From Inquilinus limosus (lineage in GTDB: Bacteria > Pseudomonadota > Alphaproteobacteria > DSM-16000 > Inquilinaceae), in contig NZ_NHON01000055.1 in the NCBI RefSeq assembly GCF_002195995.1, forward strand, positions 2,981 through 41,087: a stretch of 38,107 bases of DNA, given 5' to 3'. The translations under genes and the position numbers were made by a program. Of this stretch, positions 1-8,627 are shown piece by piece. How positions within the stretch are numbered: position 1 is the first letter of the stretch; every line of letters starts with the position of its first letter. Below the pieces are notes generated by a model, which saw only the letters and a program-made list of their open reading frames with translations, did not search any database and was not told where the DNA came from.

Positions 1-1092
1 GGCGCCGGCGCCGATCATGTACTCGACCGGCATCGCCGGCCGGATGCCCTGGACCACGCCGGCCAGATGCACCCGCACCTCAGCCCCCGCCGGGCCGGCG
101 GCGGCGCAGAGGGCGAAGTAGTCCTCGCCCGGGCGGGCGCCGCCGCCGACGAAGCGGTCGCGCTCGCCCGGCCACTGCCAGGGCGGGTTGGCGGTCAGGA
201 TGGTGCCGTGCTCGTCGATCAGCGCCAGCGGCATCGGCAGCGCGTTCAGGGTGGCGGCGTGGCGCTCGTCCAGGACGGCGAGCTGGCGGTGCGCCTGCAG
301 CTCCGAGATCCGGCGGTCCAGCCGGCTCGCGACCAGGGCGAGGGCGAAGACGATCAGGTCCGCCGCGGCGATCAGCCCGGCCAGGATCGCTGGCGGCACC
401 GGCGTGCCGGCGGCGGCCTGGGCGGCGATGGCCGGATCGGGAATGAACCGCGCCGCCAGCATGCCGACGAAATGCATGCCGGAGATGGCGGCGCCCATGA
501 CCGCGGCGGCCAGGATCCGCCGGATGCGCCCGATCTCGGACAGGGCCAGGGACAGCGCCGCCGTCGCGGTGACCACGGCGATCAGCACCGACAGGGCCAG
601 GATGGCCGGGTCGTAGGCGATGCGGCCAGGGGCCGTGATCGCGGCCATGCCGACATAATGCATGCCGGCGATGCCGAGGCCGAGGCACAGGCCGCCCGCC
701 GCGAGCGGCAGCGGTGCCGGTCGGCCCGGGCCGAACCCGGCGGCCCCGCCCGGCGCCGCCCGGCCGAGCGTGGCCATGGTGAAGCCGGCGCCGGTCGCCG
801 CGACGGCGATCAGCAGCGACAGCAGCGTCAATCGCAGGTCGTAGGCGAAGGTGGCCGTCGGATGCAGGGCCAGCATGGCGATGAAGTGCATCGACCAGAT
901 ACCGCCGCCCATGGCCACGGCACCGCCGGCCAGCCACAGCAGGCGCGCCTCGCCGCGCGCGGCGCGGATGTGCCGGCCGAGGCTGAAGGCGACGTAGGAG
1001 GCCAGCACCGCGACGATCACGGCCAGGGCCGCCAGCCAGGGATCGTGCCCGAAGATCAGGGAATGGGGCGGATGATCGCTGGTCAAATCCAT
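1..1092 (-). CDS. MHYT-PAS integral membrane sensor protein, 3' end outside window
   Basis: The reading frame is open from the ATG to the left edge (364 codons, no stop), so the C-terminus is missing. The first ~245 residues form about seven hydrophobic helices carrying three copies of the MHYT signature: MHFIAM, MHYVGM and MHFVGM, each placed near a membrane face. These motifs are thought to bind a metal such as copper and to sense gases or redox state. After a short charged linker (SRLDRRISELQAHRQ) a PAS-like fold begins (LNALPMPLALIDEHGTILTANPPW). In known proteins MHYT-PAS is followed by GGDEF/EAL, a histidine kinase or a LuxR-type output; which one applies here cannot be seen. It stands alone on the minus strand, and its start lies 82 bp from the stop of the neighbouring DUF5677-like gene. 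Confidence 0.88.
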   Translation of the reverse strand, partial: MDLTSDHPPHSLIFGHDPWLAALAVIVAVLASYVAFSLGRHIRAARGEARLLWLAGGAVAMGGGIWSMHFIAMLALHPTATFAYDLRLTLLSLLIAVAATGAGFTMATLGRAAPGGAAGFGPGRPAPLPLAAGGLCLGLGIAGMHYVGMAAITAPGRIAYDPAILALSVLIAVVTATAALSLALSEIGRIRRILAAAVMGAAISGMHFVGMLAARFIPDPAIAAQAAAGTPVPPAILAGLIAAADLIVFALALVASRLDRRISELQAHRQLAVLDERHAATLNALPMPLALIDEHGTILTANPPWQWPGERDRFVGGGARPGEDYFALCAAAGPAGAEVRVHLAGVVQGIRPAMPVEYMIGAGA

Positions 1093-1144
1093 CGCCTTCC
1101 GATCGGGCGGGCCGCGACCGGAAAACGCCCGGCCTGCGGCGTGT

Positions 1145-1161
1145 CCGGAGCATATCTCCGG
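1145..1161. repeat. Small inverted repeat between two minus-strand genes
   Basis: CCGGAG and CTCCGG arms surround a 5-base loop (CATAT). It lies just after the stop of the DUF5677-like gene and upstream of the MHYT gene. No T-tract follows on either strand, so terminator function is uncertain; it could equally be a regulator site for the MHYT gene. Confidence 0.35.
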
Positions 1162-2240
1162 CGTGGCGGCGTGGCTATGGCCGAGGCTCTTTGGCAGATA
1201 TATCCGTCGGATACTCAATCTCTGACCAATGGCTCTCTGCTTGATCAAATTCTGCCAACAAAGCTGCATTTCTCACGTTTGCGTAAAGCAGTTCATCGGC
1301 TGGACGATTAAGAAATCGTAACAAGACCCTTATTCTGAGCCATGTGAGATGGTAGCAACTTGAGATAAGCTTGGCTGCATGGGCAAGCTCGATGGCTTTT
1401 CGCCTTTGTACCGAGCGCATGTCCCTTTCAAGGGGCATCTCCGTACCGTCAAAGCTCATATGCTGAAGGTCACTGGCTACCGAATAGCCATGAAGAAGTG
1501 CGCGCGCGGTAAGGCCGAATACGCCATCAGGTTTGGATATGGCCTCGACGAGGGCAGAGAAGCCCCATCGAGTCTCCATCCGCCTTCTCACATCCCGAGG
1601 ATATTTCGCTTCGATATCGGCGAGCTCGTCATCAGTTAGTAGCAGGTCGCGATAGGGCCGTGTTTGTAGATCACTGGCGCCCCGCAGGGCGTTCAATGCT
1701 TCCGCTGCTTTGGTATGCCTGCGTCTTCTCGCGATTAAGGGTAAAACATCGCGATACTCGATGCAGCGCTCTGTAAATGTTGCCTGATTTTCAAGGAGAT
1801 AGGCAAATTTCGCTGTGCCTTCGCTAACCGATCGCAGTATGAGTTCAGCGTCCCACAAGCGCATACCTTCGACTAGGTGCAGCACGCTGCCCGTAGAACC
1901 AAGGCAAGCCGTGGAAAGGAGCATCAGGGCACGTTTGTAACGATGCTCGCCCGGGAGTTCGCTCATGGGAGCGTGGAGCGGCATTAACTCCGCTATGGCT
2001 TGGTCTCCGCGTTCCACCCACTCTTGGACCCGAGCTTCTAGCGGACCTTTCTGCGCAAGTATCCCTCGAACCATTTCCCTGCCCCCGCCCTTGGCTGCTC
2101 ATAACTGGCCGGCGCTTGGATCGTGGCGGTGGTCCGACCACTCTCCCGCTCCTCTCAAGGCAGCTTCTTTTAAGCCTAATATGTGCGTGCCGCAGGCGAA
2201 GATAATCGAGAATGTTCCGCAGATCCGATTGTTTGTCGTG
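1160..2240. other. Low-GC segment, probable horizontally acquired island with one gene
   Basis: Base composition drops clearly here: AT-rich codons, Leu TTG/CTT and Ile ATA/ATT are common, while flanking genes use almost only G/C in the third position. The segment holds one gene and inserts exactly between the MHYT gene and the 3' end of the histidine kinase. No transposase, integrase, target duplication or tRNA is visible at either end. The right boundary seems to fall inside the last ~30 codons of the kinase gene. Confidence 0.6.
1175..2074 (-). CDS. DUF5677-like protein of unknown function
   Basis: A 299-residue soluble, mostly helical protein without signal peptide or membrane segment. 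The central part (LRSVSEGTAKFAYLLENQ, then ERCIEYRDVLPLIARRRR) resembles the DUF5677 family, whose function is not established to my knowledge; the match is from memory of the family pattern. No catalytic motif is obvious. The start used is an ATG preceded by a purine-rich stretch (GGGGGCAGGGAA) close to it. Codon use and GC are unlike every neighbour, which suggests recent transfer. It has no operon partner: the MHYT gene downstream has its own 82 bp upstream region, and the kinase gene upstream ends 101 bp away. A 13 bp inverted repeat (GTGGTC/GACCAC, 2129-2141) lies in its promoter region. Confidence 0.6.
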   Translation of the reverse strand: MVRGILAQKGPLEARVQEWVERGDQAIAELMPLHAPMSELPGEHRYKRALMLLSTACLGSTGSVLHLVEGMRLWDAELILRSVSEGTAKFAYLLENQATFTERCIEYRDVLPLIARRRRHTKAAEALNALRGASDLQTRPYRDLLLTDDELADIEAKYPRDVRRRMETRWGFSALVEAISKPDGVFGLTARALLHGYSVASDLQHMSFDGTEMPLERDMRSVQRRKAIELAHAAKLISSCYHLTWLRIRVLLRFLNRPADELLYANVRNAALLAEFDQAESHWSEIEYPTDISAKEPRP

Positions 2241-3642
2241 CGTTGCTGCCTCGGCCCGCCGTGATGATCGCCCTGGCCGGCTCGGCGAAGTCCAGCGTCA
2301 CCGCCAGGCCGGGGCGGTTGTCCGCCAGCGCCACCCGGATCTCGTGCAGCTGCGCCACCGCTGCCACCAGGCTCAGGCCCAGGCCGCTGCCCGGGGTCAT
2401 CCGGGCGGCATCGAGCCGGAAGAAGCGCTGGAACACCTTCTCGCGCGCCGCCTCCGGGATGCCGGGGCCGGTGTCGCGCACCTGGCCGACCGGCCCGTCC
2501 GGCCCCGGCGCCAGCGACACCTGGATCGCGGTCCCCGGCGGGGTGTGGCGGATGGTGTTCTCCACCAGATTGGCCAGCATCTGGGTCAGCAGCTGCCGGT
2601 CGCCGCGGATCCGCAGGCCCGGCGTCACCGTGCCGGCGAGCCGGTACCCGGCGTCGTCGGCCACCGGGCCGTAGGTGTCGATGATGGTGTCGAACACCCC
2701 CGACAGGTCGACCGGCGCGAAGCCCTCGCGCCGGGCGCCGGATTCGATCTGGGCGATGCGCAGCAGCGCCGCGAAGACGCCGAGGATGCCGTCGATATCG
2801 GCCACCGCCCGTTCCACCGCGGCGTCGTAGTCGTCGGCCGAGGCCGCCTTCAGCCGCGCCGCCTCCAGCCGCTGGCGCATGTGCGACAGCGGCGTCCGCA
2901 GGTCGTGCGCGATGTCGCTGGAGACCTGGTGCAGCCCCTGCATCAGCTGCTGGATGCGGTCCAGCATCGCGTTCAGGTTGTCGGCCAGGCGGTCGAACTC
3001 GTCGGCGCCCTTGCCGCGGCTCGGCACCCGCTCGTCCAGATGGCCGTCCATGATGTGGCGGGCGGCGGTGTTCACCGCCTCGACCCGGCGCAGGAAGCGC
3101 GCGCTCAGCACCAGGCCGCTGGCCAGCGCCAGCAGCACCGTCGCCGCGGCGCCGGCCAGGAAGAAGCGGGTGATGCCCTCCTGCAACTCGTCCAGGTCCT
3201 GCGTGTCGCGGCCGATGAACAGGTGCAGCTCCGGCGTCAGGTCGACGCCCAGGCCGCGGATGGTGTGGCGCTCGGCGGCGCCGCTGCCGTCGGTGGTGTC
3301 CAGCGGGATGTCGGCCCAGCCGGTGACGGCCGGCACCGGCCGCAGGTTGCCGGCCAGCACGCCGCCGTCGGAATCCTCCAGCGCGTAGTAGAAATAGTCC
3401 GGGTCTATGTCGGTGATGCGGTCGTTGATCGCCTTGACGATCTCCGGGGCCGAGTCCGCGGCGACGGAATCGCGCACGGCCTTCATCTCCGAGCTGATCG
3501 AGAGGTCGATCTGCTGGTCGGAATACTGCGTCATCGCCATGTAGGTGATGCTCGAGACCACGATGATCGAGACGCTGAACAGCGCGGCGAAGCCGGCGGC
3601 CAGCCGGAACGTCGCGGTGCGGACAAGCCTACCCAGGATCAC
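2176..3642 (-). CDS. Sensor histidine kinase of an OmpR-type two-component system
   Basis: 488 residues from a GTG that overlaps the last 14 bases of the response regulator gene, the usual coupling for such pairs. Order: TM1 (about 14-36), a periplasmic sensor region (about 37-157), TM2 (about 160-181), HAMP (182-235), HisKA with H-box SSDIAHDLRTPL (His246 is the predicted phosphorylation site), then HATPase_c with N-box NLVENTIRHT (~358-367), G1 DTGPGIP (~390-396) and G2 GSGLGLSLV (~418-426). All catalytic boxes are intact. The stimulus is unknown. The C-terminal ~30 residues after DFAEPARA are atypical for the family and lie in the low-GC boundary zone, so the original stop may have been replaced by an insertion junction. 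The kinase core resembles CusS/QseC-type enzymes. Confidence 0.93.
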   Translation of the reverse strand: MILGRLVRTATFRLAAGFAALFSVSIIVVSSITYMAMTQYSDQQIDLSISSEMKAVRDSVAADSAPEIVKAINDRITDIDPDYFYYALEDSDGGVLAGNLRPVPAVTGWADIPLDTTDGSGAAERHTIRGLGVDLTPELHLFIGRDTQDLDELQEGITRFFLAGAAATVLLALASGLVLSARFLRRVEAVNTAARHIMDGHLDERVPSRGKGADEFDRLADNLNAMLDRIQQLMQGLHQVSSDIAHDLRTPLSHMRQRLEAARLKAASADDYDAAVERAVADIDGILGVFAALLRIAQIESGARREGFAPVDLSGVFDTIIDTYGPVADDAGYRLAGTVTPGLRIRGDRQLLTQMLANLVENTIRHTPPGTAIQVSLAPGPDGPVGQVRDTGPGIPEAAREKVFQRFFRLDAARMTPGSGLGLSLVAAVAQLHEIRVALADNRPGLAVTLDFAEPARAIITAGRGSNARQTIGSAEHSRLSSPAARTY

Positions 3643-4318
3643 GGAGGCAGTATCCAACGCCGCGGACGGTATCCAGGAGGGGCAGGTCGAAACCGCGGTC
3701 GATCTTGCCGCGCAGGCGGCTGATATGGGTTTCCACCACCGTCGTCTGCGGCTCGAAATGGAACTCCCACACATGCTCCAGCAGCATGGTGCGGGTGACG
3801 ATCTGGCCGGAGTGCCGCATCAGGTACTCCAGCAGCTTGAACTCCCGCGGCTGCAGGTCGATCGACTGGCCGGCCCGGGTGGCGGTGCGCTTCAGCAGGT
3901 CGATCTCGAGATCGGCGACGCGGATCGCGGTCTCGACCGCGACGGCGCCGGCGCGGCGGGCCAGGGCGTCGACCCGGGCCAGCAGCTCCGCCAAAGCGAA
4001 GGGCTTGACCAGGTAGTCGTCGCCGCCGGCGTTCAGTCCCTCGACCCGGTCGCTGACGCCGCCCAGCGTGGTCAGGAACAGGATCGGCACCGTGTTGCCC
4101 TCGGCCCGCATCCGGCGCGCCAGGGTGATGCCGTCGATGTCCGGCAGCATGCGGTCGACGATCAGCAGCCGGGGGGCGCAGCCGGTGCGGGCGGCCGCGG
4201 CGCGGGCCAGGCCGTCGGTGCCGGTCAGGCTGTGCTCGACCGTGTGGCCGGCGTCGCGCAGCGACCCGATGATGTGCTGGGCCGTCTCGTTGTCGTCTTC
4301 GATCAGGAGGATCTGCAT
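3629..4318 (-). CDS. OmpR/PhoB-family response regulator transcription factor
   Basis: 229 residues: receiver domain (1-118) with acidic pocket E7/D8/D9, phospho-acceptor Asp55 in LLIVDRMLPDIDG, switch Thr in FLTT (~83) and Lys105 in DDYLVKPF, followed by a winged-helix DNA-binding domain (about 130-227; LQPREFKLLEYLMRHSGQIV and TVVETHISRLRGKI). It is the partner of the overlapping histidine kinase gene. The ATG chosen starts directly at the canonical MQILLIEDD; an upstream in-frame extension would add a low-complexity Arg/Pro stretch with no domain. The promoter must lie in the 250 bp shared with the divergent LysR gene. Targets cannot be told from the sequence. Confidence 0.94.
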   Translation of the reverse strand: MQILLIEDDNETAQHIIGSLRDAGHTVEHSLTGTDGLARAAAARTGCAPRLLIVDRMLPDIDGITLARRMRAEGNTVPILFLTTLGGVSDRVEGLNAGGDDYLVKPFALAELLARVDALARRAGAVAVETAIRVADLEIDLLKRTATRAGQSIDLQPREFKLLEYLMRHSGQIVTRTMLLEHVWEFHFEPQTTVVETHISRLRGKIDRGFDLPLLDTVRGVGYCLRDPG

Positions 4319-4568
4319 GGGCGTGTCGGGCTCTCGGGCAGCGGATCGCCGGCGTGACGGACCGGACCACGCCGAGAGAGCACCGCTCCCGCCGGACCGT
4401 CGCACGCCGAGACGGGGCCGCGGGCGTTCGACCCGGGGCGGGAGAGTAGGGGAAAGCCCGGGGGCCGCGTACTTACGTTTCGGTAATGCCGCGTCCATGT
4501 CGCCCTGCCGCGATCTCTTCCCATATTATCACGATATCCTTCCCGGACGGACTCACGGGGCGCGCATC
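4319..4568. promoter_or_regulatory. Divergent intergenic region between response regulator and LysR genes
   Basis: 250 bp without a gene, holding the promoters of both operons. The part nearest the LysR gene (about 4522-4550) is locally AT-rich (ATATTATCACGATATCC) in otherwise GC-rich DNA, a plausible promoter or LysR-binding stretch. No convincing -35/-10 pair or perfect operator was found. Confidence 0.4.
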
Positions 4569-5480
4569 GTGAACGACAAGGATCTCAAGGTGTTCGAGGC
4601 GGTGGCCCGGACCGGCGGCATCGGCCGGGCGGCGGCCGAGCTGAACACCGTCCAGTCCAACGTCACCGCCCGGATCCGGGCGCTGGAGGAGGAGCTGGGC
4701 ACGCCGCTGTTCGAGCGGCACAGCCGCGGCGTGGTGCTGACCGCGGCCGGGCGGCGCCTGCGCCCCTTCGCGGTGCAGATTGCGGATCTGATCCGCCAGG
4801 CCAAGCGGGCGGCGCAGGATGACGGCACGCCGCGCGGGCCGCTGTCGATCGGCAGCATGGAGACCACGGCCGGGCTGCGGCTGCCGGACGTGCTGGCCGC
4901 CTTCACCCAGGCGCATCCGGATGTCGACCTGTCGCTGACCACCGGCACCACGCCGTGGCTGACCCGGGCGGTGATCGCGCGCGAGCTGGACGGCGCCTTC
5001 GTCGCCGGCCCGGTCGACCATCCGGAGCTGGAGGCCGAGACCATCTTCGCCGAGGAGATGGCGATCATCGCCGCGCCCTCGGTGGCGGATCTCGACGGCC
5101 TCGGCACGCTGCCCGGTCTGAAGATCGTCGCCTTCCGCTCCGACTGCGCCTACCGGCAGCGGCTGGAGAGCGTCCTGGCCGCCCAGGGCATCGTCAAGCT
5201 CAAGGTGATCGAGATCGGCACGCTGGACGGCATCATCGGCTGTGTCGCCGCCGGCATGGGGATCTCGCTGCTGCCGAAGGGCGTGGTCAGCCAGGCGCTG
5301 CGCGACCGGCGGATCAAGGCCTTCCGCCCGCCGGCCTGGACCGAGCGGGTGGACACCGTCTTCATCCGGCGGATCGACGCGCACCCGTCCAGCGCCCTGT
5401 CGGCCTTCCTCAGGATCGCGCGGCCATCGCCCGTGCCGCGGGCGGCGGAGCCGCTGGCGCTGGTGCGAAGCCATCGCTGA
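4569..5480 (+). CDS. LysR-family transcriptional regulator
   Basis: 303 residues from a GTG. Residues 5-62 form the winged helix-turn-helix (LKVFEAVARTGGIGRAAAEL and NVTARIRALEEELGTPLFER), followed by a substrate-binding-protein-like effector domain from ~90 (LSIGSMETTAGLRLPDVLAAF) to the end. The GTG places the HTH at the usual distance from the N-terminus; an in-frame ATG 72 bases upstream is possible but would add an atypical leader. The protein looks like the PtrR/YneJ branch of LysR regulators. It is followed on the same strand after 64 bp by an MFS transporter and an SDH-like flavoprotein, which are its most likely targets; LysR genes next to YbfB/YjiJ-type MFS genes are common. Inducer unknown. 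Confidence 0.92.
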   Translation: MNDKDLKVFEAVARTGGIGRAAAELNTVQSNVTARIRALEEELGTPLFERHSRGVVLTAAGRRLRPFAVQIADLIRQAKRAAQDDGTPRGPLSIGSMETTAGLRLPDVLAAFTQAHPDVDLSLTTGTTPWLTRAVIARELDGAFVAGPVDHPELEAETIFAEEMAIIAAPSVADLDGLGTLPGLKIVAFRSDCAYRQRLESVLAAQGIVKLKVIEIGTLDGIIGCVAAGMGISLLPKGVVSQALRDRRIKAFRPPAWTERVDTVFIRRIDAHPSSALSAFLRIARPSPVPRAAEPLALVRSHR

Positions 5481-5544
5481 TGATGATGGCTTCCATCTGA
5501 ACTAATCGCTCCCGCCGGTGGAGTGACGCGCCTAACTCTTGGTC

Positions 5545-6786
5545 ATGAGCGCGACACCCCACCGGCCCGGTTCCCACGGCCACCATCCCCCGCCGGAGGC
5601 CGGGTCGGCCTGGCGCTTCGCCGCCGCGGGGCTCTGCGCCTCGCTGGTCGGGCTGGGCCTGGCCCGCTTCGCCTACACCCCGCTGATCCCGGCGCTGATC
5701 GCGGCGCAGTGGTTCAGCCCGTCCGACGTGATCTATCTCGGCGCCGCCAACCTGGCCGGCTATCTCGCCGGCGCCCTGGCGGCGCGGCCGCTGGCCGCCC
5801 GCACCGGCCCGGTCCGGGCGCTGCGCGGCACCATGCTGCTGGCCACCCTGTCCTGCCTCGCCTGCGCCATGCCGGTCGCCTTCGCCTGGTTCTTCGCCTG
5901 GCGATTCCTGGCCGGGCTCAGCGGCGGCGTCATCATGGTGCTCGCCGCCTCGACCATCCTGCCGCACACGGCGCCGGGCAAGCGCGGCCTGGTCGGCGGC
6001 GTGATCTTCGCCGGCGTCGGCCTGGGCATCGCCGCCTCCGGCACGCTGGTGCCGCTACTGCTGCAGCAGGGCCTGCGCGAGAGCTGGCTCGGCCTCGCGG
6101 CGCTGTCCGGCGTGCTGACCCTGGTCGCCTGGCCGAACTGGCCGAAGGGCGACCCCGCCGCGGCCTCCCATACCGATGCCAAGGCCGTGCGGCCGCGCGT
6201 CTCCGCCGCCGTGCCGGTGCTGTCCCTGCAATACGGCCTCAACGCCGTCGCGCTGGTGCCGCACATGGTCTTCGTCGTCGATTTCGTGGCCCGCGGGCTG
6301 GGCCAGGGCATCGCCGCCGGGTCGCAATACTGGGTGCTGTACGGGCTGGGCGCGGTGGTCGGGCCGTTGCTGACCGGCCATCTGGCCGACCGGGCCGGCT
6401 TCGCCCCGGCGCTGCGGGCGGCCTTCCTGATCCAGGCGGTGGCGGCGGCCCTGCCGGCCGTCACCACGGACCCGGCCGCGCTGATCGTCTCCTGCATCGT
6501 CATCGGCGGCTTCACCCCCGGCATCGTGCCGCTGGTGCTGGGCCGCATCCACGAGCTGATCCCGCATGGGGCGGAGGCGCAGCGCGCCGCCTGGGGCCGG
6601 GCGACCACGATGTTCGCCCTGTTCCAGGCCGGCGCGGCCTATGGCCTGGCCGCCTTGTTCGACCGGACCGGCGGCGACTATCGCATCCTGTTCGCCGTCG
6701 GCGGCACCGCCGCGGCCCTGGCGCTCGCCATCGATCTCGTCCTGGCGCTGACGGTCAGGGCCAGATCCTTCGGAGCATCGTCATGA
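5545..6786 (+). CDS. YbfB/YjiJ-family MFS transporter
   Basis: 413 residues with about twelve hydrophobic segments and a short His/Pro-rich cytoplasmic leader ([20 protein letters not shown]). The first helix motif [16 protein letters not shown] is typical of the YbfB/YjiJ (formerly UPF0226) branch of the major facilitator superfamily; substrates of these proteins are mostly unknown. I chose the ATG, with an in-frame TTG six bases upstream as a weaker alternative. Its stop overlaps the start of the downstream SDH flavoprotein (ATGA), so the two are translationally coupled. The preceding LysR gene probably controls both. A carboxylate or amino-acid derivative substrate is a guess from the downstream enzyme. 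Confidence 0.88.
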   Translation: MSATPHRPGSHGHHPPPEAGSAWRFAAAGLCASLVGLGLARFAYTPLIPALIAAQWFSPSDVIYLGAANLAGYLAGALAARPLAARTGPVRALRGTMLLATLSCLACAMPVAFAWFFAWRFLAGLSGGVIMVLAASTILPHTAPGKRGLVGGVIFAGVGLGIAASGTLVPLLLQQGLRESWLGLAALSGVLTLVAWPNWPKGDPAAASHTDAKAVRPRVSAAVPVLSLQYGLNAVALVPHMVFVVDFVARGLGQGIAAGSQYWVLYGLGAVVGPLLTGHLADRAGFAPALRAAFLIQAVAAALPAVTTDPAALIVSCIVIGGFTPGIVPLVLGRIHELIPHGAEAQRAAWGRATTMFALFQAGAAYGLAALFDRTGGDYRILFAVGGTAAALALAIDLVLALTVRARSFGASS

Positions 6787-8579
6787 CCGGGTCCTACACC
6801 ATCATCGACCACAGCCACGACGTGGTGATCGTCGGGGCCGGCGGGGCCGGGCTGCGCGCGGCGCTCGGCATGGCCTCGTCCGGGCTGAGGACGGCCTGCG
6901 TCACCAAGGTGTTCCCGACCCGCAGCCACACCGTGGCGGCCCAGGGCGGCATGGCGGCGTCGCTCGGCAATATGGGCGACGGCGACAATTGGCGCTTCCA
7001 CATGTACGACACCGTCAAGGGCTCCGACTGGCTCGGCGACCAGGACGCGATCGAGTACATGTGCCGCGAGGCCGGGCCGGCGGTGCTGGAGCTGGAACGG
7101 TTCGGCGTGCCGTTCTCGCGCACCGCCGACGGGCTGATCTACCAGCGCCCCTTCGGCGGCCAGACCCTGAACTACGGCAAGCAGATGGCGCGGCGGACCT
7201 GCGCCGCGGCCGACCGCACCGGCCATGCCATCCTGCACGCCCTCTACCAGCAGTGCCTGGAGCACCGCACCGAGTTCTTCGTCGAATATGTCGCGCTCGA
7301 CCTGCTGATGGACGAGGACGGCCATTGCCTCGGCCTGCTGGCCTGGAATGTCGAGGACGGCACGCTGCACCGGTTCCGCGCCCACCGCACCGTGCTGGCG
7401 ACCGGCGGCTATGGCCGCGTCTGGTTCTCCTGCACCGCCGCCCATGCCTGCACCGGCGACGGCAACGCCATGGTGCTGCGCGCCGGGCTGCCGCTGGCCG
7501 ACATGGAGTTCACCCAGTTCCACCCGACCGGCATCTACGGCGCCGGCTGCCTGATCACCGAGGGCGCGCGGGGCGAGGGCGGCTTCCTGACCAATTCCGA
7601 GGGCGAGCGGTTCATGGAGCGCTACGCCCCGACGGCGCGGGACCTGGCCGGGCGCGACGTGGTCTGCCGGTCGATGACGATCGAGATCAATGAGGGGCGC
7701 GGCGTCGGCCCGCAGAAGGACCACATCCTGCTGCATCTCGAGCATCTCGGCGCCGACCTGCTGCATGAGCGGCTGCCCGGCATCAGCGAGACGGCGAAGA
7801 TCTTCGCCGGCGTCGACGTCACGAAGGAGCCGATTCCGGTGCTGCCGACCGTGCACTACAACATGGGCGGCGTGCCGACCAACCTGCATGGCGAGGCGAC
7901 GACGCTGCGCGGCGGCGACCCGGAGACGGTGGTGCCCGGGCTGATGGCGATCGGCGAGGCCGCCTGCGTCTCGGTGCACGGCGCCAATCGGCTGGGGTCG
8001 AACTCGCTGCTCGACATCATCGTGTTCGGCCGGGCAGCGGCGCAGCGGGCCGCGGCGACCGTGCGCCCGGGCGAGACGCATGCCCCGCTGCCGCCGGCCG
8101 CGACCGAGAGGGCGATCGAGCGGCTGGACCGGGTGCGCCACGCCCGGGGCGCGACCAGCGCCGGCGAGATCCGGCTGGCGATGCAGCGCGTCATGCAGCG
8201 GCATTGCGCCGTGTTCCGCGACGGGCCGCTGATGCAGGAGGGCCTCGGCAAGCTCGGCGAGACCGCGGGGCCGATGCGGGCCGATCTCGGCCTGGCCGAC
8301 CGGTCGATGGTGTTCAACACCGACCTGGCCGAGGCGCTGGAGCTGGACAACATGCTGCAGCAGGCGGTGGTCAGCCTGCATTCGGCGATCGGCCGCACCG
8401 AAAGCCGCGGCGCCCATGCGCGCGAGGACTATCCGAAGCGGGACGACGCGGCCTGGCTGAAGCACAGCCTGGCCTGGCTGGACGAGTCGGGCGAGGTCCG
8501 GCTGGACCATCGCCCGGTCCACATGCAGCCGCTGTCCAACGAGGTCGCGCCCATCCCGCCGAAGGAGCGGGTGTATTGA
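6783..8579 (+). CDS. sdhA: Succinate dehydrogenase/fumarate reductase flavoprotein subunit (orphan SdhA)
   Basis: 598 residues, full length for alphaproteobacterial SdhA. FAD-binding [10 protein letters not shown] (18-27); the histidine that carries covalent FAD is His49 in [11 protein letters not shown]. Active-site residues match E. coli SdhA: His247 (FHPTG), Thr259/Glu260 ([11 protein letters not shown]), Arg291 (AGRDVV), His358 (PTVHYNMGG) and Arg403 ([13 protein letters not shown]). The C-terminus ends in the familiar PPKERVY. By sequence it should therefore oxidise succinate or reduce fumarate. Oddly, no sdhB, sdhC or sdhD is adjacent; instead it is coupled to an MFS transporter and followed by a convergent gene. 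It may be a second copy that borrows SdhBCD from elsewhere, or a flavoprotein recruited for a related dicarboxylate. Confidence 0.93.
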   Translation: MTGSYTIIDHSHDVVIVGAGGAGLRAALGMASSGLRTACVTKVFPTRSHTVAAQGGMAASLGNMGDGDNWRFHMYDTVKGSDWLGDQDAIEYMCREAGPAVLELERFGVPFSRTADGLIYQRPFGGQTLNYGKQMARRTCAAADRTGHAILHALYQQCLEHRTEFFVEYVALDLLMDEDGHCLGLLAWNVEDGTLHRFRAHRTVLATGGYGRVWFSCTAAHACTGDGNAMVLRAGLPLADMEFTQFHPTGIYGAGCLITEGARGEGGFLTNSEGERFMERYAPTARDLAGRDVVCRSMTIEINEGRGVGPQKDHILLHLEHLGADLLHERLPGISETAKIFAGVDVTKEPIPVLPTVHYNMGGVPTNLHGEATTLRGGDPETVVPGLMAIGEAACVSVHGANRLGSNSLLDIIVFGRAAAQRAAATVRPGETHAPLPPAATERAIERLDRVRHARGATSAGEIRLAMQRVMQRHCAVFRDGPLMQEGLGKLGETAGPMRADLGLADRSMVFNTDLAEALELDNMLQQAVVSLHSAIGRTESRGAHAREDYPKRDDAAWLKHSLAWLDESGEVRLDHRPVHMQPLSNEVAPIPPKERVY

Positions 8580-8627
8580 TCAACGGCACGGCCGGAACCG
8601 CCGAGGCTCCGGCCCGTTCCGCAGGTC

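Noticed and set aside
80-1153. 357-codon minus-strand frame overlapping the MHYT gene in another frame
   Set aside because: Arg/Pro-rich nonsense product; the neighbouring frame gives seven helices and three MHYT motifs.
2212-3723. Long open frame on the plus strand opposite the histidine kinase
   Set aside because: High GC in third positions leaves opposite-strand frames open; the product is Arg/Gln/His-rich without domains, and the kinase on the other strand is complete.
6678-8522. 614-codon frame opposite sdhA
   Set aside because: Shadow of a strongly conserved gene; low-complexity product with no recognisable fold.
8593-8621. CGGAAC/GTTCCG hairpin between sdhA and choX as terminator
   Set aside because: Only six pairs with a 17-base loop and no T-tract; too weak to call.
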